Shown here piece after piece: positions 54,638-64,000 of a stretch of DNA of 64,000 bases. The translations under genes and the position numbers were made by a program. The first letter of the stretch is position 1. Each line of letters opens with the position of its first letter. The DNA is taken from the NCBI GenBank assembly GCA_021234155.1, contig JAJEKV010000054.1, positions 496,001 to 560,000 of the forward strand. Reading direction: 5' to 3'. Origin of the DNA: Isoetes taiwanensis (Eukaryota > Streptophyta > Lycopodiopsida > Isoetales > Isoetaceae). The notes under the pieces are model-generated. The model was not told the DNA's origin. It worked only from the letters and a program-made list of their open reading frames with translations, and ran no database searches.

Positions 54638-55651
54638 TGGCGAATTCCATATTTTCCTATTATATAAGAAGGAAAGGTGAGTACCTATTACCGACAGTAC
54701 TTTGAGTTTGGCTCCGAACCACTTCCGCATGTCGTGTCTTTTGCCCACGATAATAGCTCTATTCAGTTCTTGATCTGTTACGATCTTTTTCAGAAAACCC
54801 TAATGTTTTGCCATTGTTAATGGTTTGTCAAAAAATAGATGCTTCGTCATCACAACCTTGACTATCTTAAATATTTTAAATGACCAAAAATAATACTATG
54901 TGCATATTTCAAGCATCACCTCCATATGCTCACCTCCAAGTTAAATTGCAAATGTCTTAATCCCCTAAGCTTCAACGGTGTGAAGACTTCAATCTGTAGG
55001 CCACTGTTTATTTAATCAGAACACCATAAAGATATATCTGTTGAACATATAATTAATGGGTATATGAAGTTTTGGAATCAAATAACCCCTATATCCGTGC
55101 AAACTTTAGATTAAACCAACCATGGCTCAATTAATGCCATAGGTTCTAAGTTATTCAAAGGTTATAAATAGACCTTTGAATATTTATACATATTATGGAA
55201 ACTGTGTTTTGTTCCCAATGGGAATGCCATCCATTGTATGACAACAACATGTTAATAAATAAATAAAAAAAAAAAAAAAAAAAAATCACGTTATTTTCGC
55301 AGACGCAAAAAAAAAAAAAAAAAAATTTTTTTTTTTTTTTTTCACAATTCGTCTGTAATTTTCAGATCGCGTCTCTGCGAAAATATTTTCGCGTCGCGCG
55401 ATCTGAAGGTTTCGGCGTCTGTGATTTTTTTTTTTTCACAGACGCGGTTTTTTCAGCGTTTCAGCGACGCGAAAAATTTCACAGACGCTTTCACGTTGTT
55501 TTCAGCAGACGCGAAAATCTTCCGACAGCCGAATTTTTTTTGCGAGATTTTTTTACGTTTTATCGGCAAATATGTCTGTCAGTATCATACAATTCATAAT
55601 GTGATTCCGTATAAAGCATTACAGCGTATTGAACCTATCCCTGGAGAGAAC

Positions 55652-56572
55652 AGCACCAATGGCAAAAGCAGAGACGTCAACATGAACGTGGAAAGGCTTG
55701 TTCCATTGAGGAGGAACAAGGACCGGGGCACGAGGTAAATGCGGCTTCAACCGGCGGCTTCGGCTTTGGGAATTCCAAGCCCAAGTGGATTCATCACCCG
55801 TGAGTTTATGAATGGGGTCAGCGATAGCTGCAAGTCCAGGAATGAAGGTAGAATAGTAATTGACCTTACCCAGGAAAGAGCGTGTCTCTTTGATATTAGA
55901 CGGTGCTTGAGCTTTCAGTACACAACTGATTTTAGCAGGATCCGTGGTGATGCCTTCTTTACTGACCACATGACCCAACAGAACACCTGAGGTGACGCAG
56001 AAAGTGCACTTCTCAGGATTGAGACTAATGCCAGATTCATCACATTTTTGAAAGACAAGCTCCAATTTGTCCAAGTGATCATCCATGGAGCTGTAGGCAG
56101 AAAAATCATCTTGGAAGATCTGAAGAAAAGGTTTATCCTTCATAAAGTCTTGAAAAACAGAGAGCATGATGCGCTGAAAGGTTGAAGGAGAGTTTGACAA
56201 ACCAAAAGGGACCACCTTGTAGGCAAAAGTGCCCCACGGGGTGGTGAAGGTAGTTTTGAGTTGATCTGCTTGCTTGATAGAAATTTGATTGTACCCAGAA
56301 AAACCATCCATGAAAGAGTACATCTCATGACCAGCAACTTCTTCAAGAACCTGGTCAGTGAAGGGAAGCGGAAAGTGATCACGCTCCGTGGCTTGATTGA
56401 GTTTTCGGTAATCCACACAAACACGGATCTTACCATTGTGTTTGAGAGCAATGACTATGGGGCTCACCCATTCAGAATGTTTGACCTCATAAATCAGGCC
56501 AGTAACCAAGAGTTTGTCAATTTCAGCCTTGACGCGGTCACGGTAATTTGGGTTGAGCCTGTACTGTCGTTG
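55652..56572 (-). pseudogene. R3 RT
   Basis: Open from the amber codon (56573-56575) leftward to the hAT insertion: KIRVCVDYRKLNQATERDHF, VPFGLSNSPSTFQ, FQDDFSAYS. A short frame-preserving disturbance occurs near 55740 (QSRSRRLKPHLPRAPVLV in place of the family AAFQQLK region). RNase H begins (HVDVSAFAIGAVL) before the insertion point. Confidence 0.88.
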
Positions 56573-58344
56573 CTAGATCGGCCGTGCATCAGATTTGGTG
56601 GGAATGGTGAGTTCCCCCAATTCTTTTTTGATACCTCGAAGGTCTTTGTAGCTCCAAGCAAAAATATGTTTGAATTTCTTGAACAGCGTCACAGCGCGTC
56701 CTTTATAGGTCGGTGGAAGTTTAGCAGCTAAGCGGACTGGTTGATTGTTTCAATGTCCACGATTTCCACTTCTGGAGTTTGAATATGAGGAACAACCTCC
56801 GTGTCCTGAACCTGATGAGCAGGAGGCTGAAGCATGACGGGAGGAGCAGCATTTTGCGTGGTGAAGAAAAGAGGTTGTTGAGCGTCATCAAGCAAGGGTT
56901 GCTTCATGACAGCATGAACATCAACTGACTCGGAAGAAGAAAGTGGGTCAGAAAAATGATCAAGACGTTGAATGCGATTGCAGGAAGCCAGGTAAGGGTC
57001 CAAAAGAGCCGCCACAGCCTGGTCCTGATCGAGCGTCATGTCACCCCAAGGATCAGCATACTCAGGGTAAGATGAGAGAGGGAGACCCGCTGGAGGAGCT
57101 TGAACATGATAAATATTTTGTGCTTCTTCCGAGTCAGTGTCAGAGATGGAAGGTTCAGCATTCTCGACAGAGATCAATTGGCCAGTTTCCAGATCCATTG
57201 TGGCATTGAGATGGCCATCGGTGATAACAAGTTGGTCCGTGGCCCAGTAATGAATACTCTTGGCCTGGCGGAGAAAAGGTCGTCCAACCAGCATTTCATA
57301 GTCACCGGGATCTTCGCCGGCTTTCCAAACACCAAATTCCAAGGGGAATTTGAGATCACCAATGCTGATGTGGAGAAGAGGAGTGACACCTTGAGGACGC
57401 GTGATATGGCCATTGGCCAACTTGATGTCATAAGAGGCACGGTATAATTGTTTGATGCCCAGTTGCTTCCGGAGTTTATCAGTAATGAGATTGACGGCAC
57501 TACCACCATCAATTTGGACATGATTGACTTGCTGATTGCCCACCGTGGGGGTTGAAGTTGCAATAGTGCCAACCAGAACCGTGGGAAGAGGTAACTGATC
57601 TTTGAGAGCCGGACAGAGTTTCAAAATGGTAGCCAGGCTCAAAGGAATCTTGATCTTGGCAAGTTCTTCCTGGAGTTCCAAGGGAACATGTGAAAAAGGA
57701 TCCGCAGGGTCCAGTGGAGCCGGAGTCTGTGGTAAGGAAGCGGAGACTTCTTTGAGAAGCTCAACCTCAGCAGCAATGTTTGGATATGGCTGAGAGCGTG
57801 CACTGGTGGATGATGACGGCGCGGCCTGACGCTGCTGAGCCCGAGTGGTGGCGTGAACATTGGCCAAGGTGCGACCTTCCGCAGCCTGCATGAGTTTCAG
57901 AATACTTTGTCTCACTTTAGGCATGACGTGAGGCATGAGTTTGTCAAGATCAGGTGCAAAATGAACTTTTCTATCTTCGTCATGAGGGACAGTTTCCACA
58001 GCAAAAGCAGGTTGCGTGTCATGAGGAATAATGGTCAAAGGGCGTGAAGCCCGAGTGTGACGTGCAACGAGACCAACCCAATTAGACTGCTGGACTGGAG
58101 GGTTGAGGGCCTGATAAATCTCTTCTTGAGCTTGTTGATCCATAGGATTGGAGGTAGATGCAACTTGCTGAGGGCGCTGTTGTTGAGGCGGCCGTGGGGG
58201 CTTCTTCAGAACAAGACGGGGGCCTTGTTTACCATTAGCCACCCACAGTTGATAAGCCGTGAGGCGTACAGAAGCAGGCTGAGTGGAACCAGGGAGCTGG
58301 ACTTGAACTTGAGGAAGTTGAGGACACGCCGTGGTGGTGTGACC
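56573..58344 (-). pseudogene. R3 protease region ending at the amber codon
   Basis: Contains HVQIDGGSAVNLITDK and EMLVGRPFLRQAKSI. A one-base change near 56750 shifts the frame before the final TIPTKSDARPI, TAG (56573-56575), CAACGACAG. Upstream it is open to a TGA at 58345-58347 that replaces the Trp of the third Gag zinc knuckle. Confidence 0.85.
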
Positions 58345-59842
58345 TCATTCATGACAATGATAACATTGAGCCTTAGAAGGATCAAAGGGAGGACGATTGC
58401 CCTGTCCTCGTGGTTGCTGAGATTGTTGCGTTGGTTGATACTGCTGCGGTGGTTGAGACTGATATTGCTGAGGTTGATATGACTGTTGTTGTTGAGGCGT
58501 GGTCTGGACTTGAAAGACCATTTTATTCCGAAAAGGTGTAGGATGAGAACGAGTGCATTCTTCCGTGGCGTGATTGCACATATTGCATCGTTTACAATGA
58601 GGAGGTCCATTGGAGGAGTTGCATTCATTTCCCAGATGACCTTGATATTTACAAATAGTGCACCAGATGTGAGCACGTTGTGGATTTGCTTGCTGAGGCT
58701 GAACAGAGTTCTGGGGAACCATGACGGGGGGCATGAAAGGGAGTTCCTGGAGAGCAACACCCCTAGAAGAAACATTGACCGAGTGATTGACCAATTCAAT
58801 GGCCTGCTCCATAGACTTGGGACGCATGTATTCTGTCATGAGTCGAATGGCAGGAGGAAGGTCCTGCAGAAACCAGACGAGGATCTGGCTTTGCGTGGGG
58901 TACTCCTGGAGTTTACTGACGAGAATGTGAAGACGGTCCGCAAAATCCCTGGCGGACTCCGTGGGCTCTTGTTGAAGGTCATTGAGTTGCTTGAGGAGTA
59001 ACTGATCATCGTCCGTGGTGCCATAATGAGACAGAAAGGCAGTTTTCATTTCTTGCCAACTCTGTTATGGTCGAAAAGATATGAAATTTAAGTTGTGGCT
59101 GCGCATGACCATTCAGAATGGCCAAGGCTTCAAATTCCTCCATGTGGGCTTGAGCACTCTGATCCAGAGGTTTACCTTTAGTGTTGCCGAAAGTTGGATA
59201 AGTCAGCTTCAAATTAGGAGTGGGCGATGAAGGCGGAACTGGCGCATAGAGAGGTGGATTCGATGGAGGATATGTAGAAGCATAGAGAGGTGGAACAGTC
59301 TGAGACTGAGAGCCAGGGGGTGGAACTGAAAAAACATGTGGTCCAGCAAAAGTAGCATCTGGTGGGGAAGGGCCTTGAGAGCCATCCTCTTGAGGCTTGA
59401 GATCAGTGGTTTGGTAAACAGGAAGAGCATGCTGAAAAGATAGAGAGGACTGAAAGTCGTGAACGTGGGTAGGGCCAAAAGACACGTGATGATAGCCCAT
59501 TCCCCCGGGAGGTGAAGAAGGTTGTGATGGGAGAGGGGTGTGGCCTGAAGGGATATTGATATAGGTGCTGTCAAGAGTCTGGAAATAGTGAGGCGTGGGC
59601 TGAACAGGGGTATGTTGTGGAGATTGCGGTTGTGAACAATAACGACACACCGGGGGATACCCTGGTCGAGAATGAACACGAGGGGTAGGAGGGGCCGACT
59701 GAGCTCTTGAGCGGATACGACCTCCCTCGATGTCATAAGCAGTGTCATACATATTCCGAACAGCCTCGCATCTTTGATGGCGCTCCAGGCGAGCCGCCGT
59801 TTGGCAGAGAAGTTCTTCAGGAGTGAAACCTCGAGCCGACAT
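58345..59842 (-). pseudogene. gag: R3 Gag
   Basis: The ATG at 59842 begins MSARGFTPEELL. Pro/Gln/Ser-rich N-terminal region and the KLTYPTFGNTKGKPLDQS capsid start follow. A deletion of about 60 bp near 59066 removes the HQWLM segment seen in R1 and R2 and breaks the frame. After it, MKTAFLSHYGTTDDDQ, two intact knuckles (CTICKYQGHLGNEC, CKRCNMCNHATEEC) and the third, CYHCHE then TGA. Confidence 0.87.
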
Positions 59843-59868
59843 GATGGAAGAAAGATCAGACCCGGCAG

Positions 59869-60441
59869 TGTTAGTCCTGTGCCTCCTGGTACAGGACTAT
59901 TCATGCATACGTCAGACCAGATCAAGCTCAAAGATCCTCAGTCAACCACGGGTCAGACATCCAAGCCTCCATGAAGAAGACTAAGCGGCGAGCCACCTTG
60001 ATCAAAGCCTTTGGTGTCAACAAGAGCGCGCTCGGACAAGTGACTGACCCGTCGCCAGCGTCGGCGTCGGCGTGATTCTAGGCACTTCAAGAGGCACCGC
60101 CAATATTCTGCAAATCGGGCCTCCTTCCGAGTCGGGCAGAGATCGGTCGAGTGTCTATATTGGGCCCAAGGCCATTGTACTATATATATGAGTAGAGTTA
60201 GCTCATAAGTTTTTAGATGAGTTTTGAGTCTTGTCTCCTTTCGGTTTTCTCTCTCTATTGCGAGAGCTCATGTATTTTCATCATTGATATCAAGGAAGCT
60301 TATCATCTTTCTCTCAATTGTTCTGTTCTCTTCTTTTTCTTCTCTTTCGCCAAATCCGTGACATAGTCCCGGACTCTCTGTTAGATCCACGGGTCCTCCG
60401 AGAGGGCTGTCTTCCAGGAGTTCGAACCCGGACCCCAAACA
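59869..60441 (+). repeat. 5' LTR of R4
   Basis: 573 bp, opposite orientation to the R1-R3 LTRs. The promoter TATA motif ACTATATATATGAG lies at about 60179-60192. Confidence 0.88.
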
Positions 60442-60483
60442 CTGCATGCCGCTGCCGGGTGCGATTTTCTCCTACTTTCTTAC

Positions 60484-62640
60484 ATGTCGCCATATGCGTC
60501 CGTAATTTCACGCGGAAGAACTCCTTTCTCGAGCGGCATCTCGCTTGGGCGCCATCGGCGTCGGGAAAGCTGTTGGCGACATGTATGGATACGCTTATGA
60601 CATAGAGGAGGCCATCTTCCGGTCTAGGGCTCGATCGCGCCACCCACCCCTCGTGTCGGTCTCGTCCCGGTTCCCGCCATGCAGCGTGCAAACATTGCTC
60701 ACAACCTCGGTCCCCTCATCACTATCGGGAGCCTTATCCGGCTCAACCTTCTCAACCGTACTTTCACACCCCCGAACATGCCTACATCCATCATTCTTGG
60801 GCCATCGCCTCTTCCGCCCATAACCATCATCTCCCCGGGGCACCGCGGCTATCCACATGTCTCCTTTCGCCTACCGGGAATATCCTTTCCCCTACGTTTC
60901 CCACGGCTCTTCCTGTTTACAACCTTACAGATCTCAAAACCAATGCTCCGGCTACTTCAGTTTCTCAACCGCAGTCACCCCTTCATCAGGGTCCGTCAGG
61001 CACAATGCCACATCCACCTCAACCTCAATATCCTCACTATCCTGTTCCTGTCCAGCCCAGCACTTTCACATCTACCTTTCAGACTCTACGAACCGACTTA
61101 TCCCACCTTTGGCAACACGAAGGCAAACCGTTAGACCAAAGTGCTCGGGGCCCACATGGAAGAATTTGAGGCTCTAGCTGTCCTAAATGGTCACGCGCAA
61201 CCTCAACTGAAATTCCACATCTTTTCCACCACACTGCGTGGCTCTCCTCATCAATGGCTCATGTCCAACAAAAGCCATTGGAAACAAGACTGGTCGCGAA
61301 ATGCGCACTGCTTTTCTCTCTCATTACGGGACCACGGATGATGATCAACTTCATCTCAAGCAACTCAATGAACTTCAACAAGAGCCCACTGAGATCCGCC
61401 CGGGGATTTTTGCGGATCGACTTCACATTCGCTTTCGATAAGCTCAAGGAGTACCCTACACGAGCAGATTTTGGTGCGGTTTCTCCAAGGACTTCCTCTG
61501 CTATTCGACTAATGATGAATACCTGCGCCCCAAAACTTTGGAGCGGGCTATCGACCTTGTCAATCACTTTCCGTCAATGTTTCCTCAGGCGTGGCTCTTC
61601 AAGAGCTCCGTTCATTCCCACCGTCATGGTTCCACAAGCGGTACATTTCAGCCTCAACACGCTAATCCACAGCGATCAAATCGGTGCCATATTTGCAAAT
61701 ATCAAGGCCATTTGGCCAATGAGTGCAACTCCACCAATGGCGCCTCATTGCAAGCGATGCAACATGTGCAATCATGCCACGGAAGAGTGCACTCGCACTC
61801 ATCACCGTTCGCAACAAAATGGTTTATCAAATGCAAACCACACCTCAGCCACAATCGCACTATCGGCGGCCACCTCTTGGTGCAGCCCATAACTCTATCG
61901 ACGCGGGACCAACCCGGGGATCCAACCAACGTCCTCCTTTTTGATCCTTCTAAAGCTCGGTGCTATCTTTGTCAAGAATGGGGTCATACCACCCCGGCGT
62001 GTCCTCAACTTCCACGGGTTCGGTGCGGCTTCACGGTACCAATCGGGCCGCATCGGTCCGCCTCACGGCTTACCAACTCTGGCTAGCTAATGGCAAACAA
62101 GGCCCGCGACCAGTTCTTAAGAAGCCACCAAGAGCGCCTCAGCAATCACGCTATCAACCCGCTCCAGCAAATCAACCTCAGCTGGATCAACAAGCCCAAG
62201 AGGAAATTTTTTCAGGCACTTAATCCTCCCGCATCTGACCATCAAATTGGGTTGGTCTCGGTTTCACGCCGGACCAAGGCATCCGTCCCTTGACTATTAT
62301 TCGGAAGGACACGCAAACCCGCCTTTGCGGTTGACACCATTCCTCATGAGGGCCGAAAAAAGGTTCACTTTGCACCGACTTGGAAAAGCTCATGCCAAAT
62401 GTCATGCCCAAAGTTCGCCAAAGCATTTTGAATCTCATGCAAGCTGCTGAAGGCCGCACATTGGCCAATGTTCATGCCACCACTAGAGCTCAACAAAGAC
62501 AAGATACCCCTTCAACATCTCACCCTCCACGCTCTCAGACATATCCCAATATTGCAGACGAGGTTGACTTACTCAAAGAAGTTGTTGCTTCCACGCCACG
62601 CACTCCGCACTGGTGGAACCAGCGGATCCTTTTTCTCATG
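60484..62640 (+). pseudogene. gag: R4 Gag, heavily frameshifted
   Basis: Homology islands in all three frames: GAHMEEFEALAVLNGHAQPQ (61150-61209), PHQWLMSNKSHWKQDW (61250-61297), the first knuckle CHICKYQGHLANEC (61687-61728), a second CNMCNHATEEC (near 61760), the third CYLCQEWGHTTPAC (61963-62004) and ILNLMQAAEGRTLANVHATT (about 62428). No long frame survives. Confidence 0.85.
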
Positions 62641-64000
62641 TACCTCTCGAACTCCAAGAGGAGCTTGCCAAGATCAAAATTCCTTTAAGCTTGGCAACCA
62701 TTTTAAAACTCGTCACGCTCTCAAGGACCGGTTACCACTCCCAACCGTTTTTAGTTGGGGCTGTAGCTACCTCTACACCCACGGTCCATGCAGCGGTGGG
62801 AAATCAGCAAGTCAACCATGTTCAAATCGATGGAGGTAGTGCGGTCAATCTCATCACGGATAAACTCCGCAAACAAATGGGCATCACACAACTCTTTCGA
62901 TTGCCCCATATGACATCAAATTGGCTAATGGCCATATCACGAGACCTCAAAGGCGTCACACCTATTCTTCACATCAACATTGGTGATCTCCGCTTTCCCA
63001 TGGAATTTGGAGTTTGGAAAGGCTGGTGAAGATCCGGTGACTATGAAATCTTGGTGGGAAGACCCTTTCTCCGCCGGGCAAAGAGTATCCATTCTTGGGC
63101 CACGGACGGTTAGTCATCCACAGATGGTCATCTCAATGCCACCATGGACTTGCAAAAAGCGGGATCATTTACGTTGACAATGCGGAACCCTCTCTCTCGG
63201 ACACGATTCGAAGGCGCCGTAATATTTATCAAGTTCGGGCTCCCCTGGCGGCGCGCGCCTCGTCATCCTACCCGAATATCGATCCTTGGGGAGAAATGAC
63301 TCTTGATCGGGACCGGGATGTGGCTGCCTTGCTTGACCCCCTACGGCTCCTTGCAATGAATCCCAGCGTTGATCACTTTTCGATCGCGACACTCCACGCA
63401 ACTCTGTTGATGTACACGCGGTCATGAAGCAACCAACGCTAGATAAAACCGAGCAACCTCTCTTTTTCACCACGCAAAGTGCCCGCATCGGTTATGCTTC
63501 AACCTCCCCGCACACATTGTCGGGATAATGAAGTCATACCCCATATTGGACTCGAAGTCGAGATTGTGGATGTTGGCAACAATCAACTGTCGCATTCTTT
63601 TGCAAACCTTAGGCTCCTTATCGTCCACGAGGGCCGTCCGCATTTGTTCAAAAATTCAAACACATTTTCACGGAGTTACAAAGATCTTGGGGAATCAACA
63701 AAAGCTTGGGGAACTCACCATTCCTACCAAATCGATGATGCGACCCGATTAGTAGCAACGGCAGTCTGTGCTCAACCCTAATTACCGTGATCGCGTCAAG
63801 GCGGAAATTGACAAACTCCTTGCTGCAGGTTTGATCTATGAGGTCAAACATTCTGAATGGGTGAGCCCTATCGTCATTGCCCTTAAGCACAATGGTAAGA
63901 TCCGCGTCTGTGTAGACTATCGGAAACTCAATCAGGCCACGGAGCGTGATCATTTTCCACTTCCTTCACAGACCAAGTTCGGAAGAAGTGGTGGACATGA
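62641..64000 (+). pseudogene. R4 protease and start of RT
   Basis: Protease VQIDGGSAVNLITDKLRKQM (62821-62880), then damaged sequence to IPTK near 63720. Two consecutive TAG codons (63750-63755) occur at the family amber site, then CAACGGCAG and the RT start DRVKAEIDKLLAAGLIYEVK (63790-63849). KIRVCVDYRKLNQATERDHF follows (63897-63956). Truncated by the window end. Confidence 0.85.

Larger units (their letters stand above)
52915..55643. mobile_element. hAT transposon, 2,729 bp, nonautonomous
   Basis: Ends CAGGGATAGGTTCTATACG and, reversed, CAGGGATAGGTTCAATACG (18 of 19). A perfect 8-bp duplicate GAGAGAAC flanks it (52907-52914, 55644-55651). R2 shows the empty site (CCTGAGAGAGAACAGCACC). These are hAT hallmarks. 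Subterminal zones (about 53010-53110 and 55290-55560) are rich in GCGTC/GACGC and A or T runs. No hAT transposase (for example a dimerisation domain) is recognisable. A gene-like fragment lies in the middle. Confidence 0.92.
46638..59868 (-). mobile_element. R3: Athila/Tat-like retrotransposon lacking its 5' LTR in the window
   Basis: The 3' LTR is 46638-47230 (TGTTTAGGG in place of TGTTTGGGG). Reading leftward-oriented: 3' ORF 47059-50244, antisense ORF 50783-51049, integrase, RNase H, hAT insertion 52915-55643, RT, protease, gag, leader. The leader stops at GACCCGGCAG (59868), where an LTR of opposite orientation (R4) begins, so the 5' LTR is missing or displaced beyond R4. It inserted into the copia RT. 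Confidence 0.9.
59869..64000 (+). mobile_element. R4: decayed + strand member of the R family, runs off the window
   Basis: The LTR (59869-60441) is in sense orientation, TGTTAGTCCTGTG to CCCCAAACA, followed by a degenerate primer site (about 60443-60461, ending TGCCGGGT) and gag from ATG 60484. Gag, protease and the start of RT are recognisable to 64000, but dozens of small indels and substitutions break every frame. It abuts the leader of R3 head to head. Confidence 0.88.

Overview
The window is repeat-dense nuclear DNA, most likely from a green plant with a large genome. The signs are Ty3/gypsy and Ty1/copia LTR retrotransposons with plant-type primer sites, CACTA and hAT DNA transposons, and an H3 copy with plant H3.3 marker residues. 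I cannot name the species. I see no intact host gene. Nearly everything is a nest of transposons, whose order follows from target-site duplications (TSDs) read directly in the sequence.

Layout. 1-5323: AT-rich DNA with a CACTA-type end (1105-1609), a copia protease-integrase relic (2290-3390) and part of a coiled-coil coding frame (5052-5323). 5324-44496: one Ty3/gypsy chromovirus on the + strand, TSD TGTAA, about 1.5-kb LTRs. It is inflated by a 3.2-kb TIR element in its 5' LTR (6409-9614), retrotransposon R1 in its 3' noncoding part (19756-30901, TSD AGCAG) and retrotransposon R2 in its 3' LTR (31907-43613, TSD GCTAT). R2 itself holds a 4.6-kb CACTA element (33364-37952, TSD TGT) and a 247-bp hAT-type MITE (38089-38335, 8-bp TSD). 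44497-46637: a copia RT/RNase H relic on the - strand. 46638-59868: retrotransposon R3 (- strand), split by a 2.7-kb hAT element (52915-55643, 8-bp TSD). 59869-64000: R4, a decayed + strand copy of the same family, running out of the window.

The most unusual object is the chromovirus. Between its primer-binding site and gag it carries four extra ORFs. The first ends in an unmistakable histone H3 with plant H3.3-type residues, fused behind a roughly 300-residue coiled-coil protein. The next three show weaker matches, in helix pattern and key residues, to H4, H2A and H2B, in that order. Gag and a pol ending in a chromodomain follow. It therefore looks like an LTR retrotransposon that captured a full set of core histones. 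This copy is dead: it has frameshifts and six in-frame stops, all TAG.

The R1-R4 family looks Athila/Tat/Ogre-like: tRNA-Asp-type primer site, three Gag zinc knuckles and FQDD in RT. It has three oddities. An amber codon sits at the same protease-RT boundary in all four copies. A roughly 1,060-codon sense ORF after pol runs through the polypurine tract into the 3' LTR, where it encodes a basic nuclear-signal-like tail. An 88-codon Cys-rich antisense ORF behind its own TATA box differs between R1 and R3 mostly at synonymous sites.
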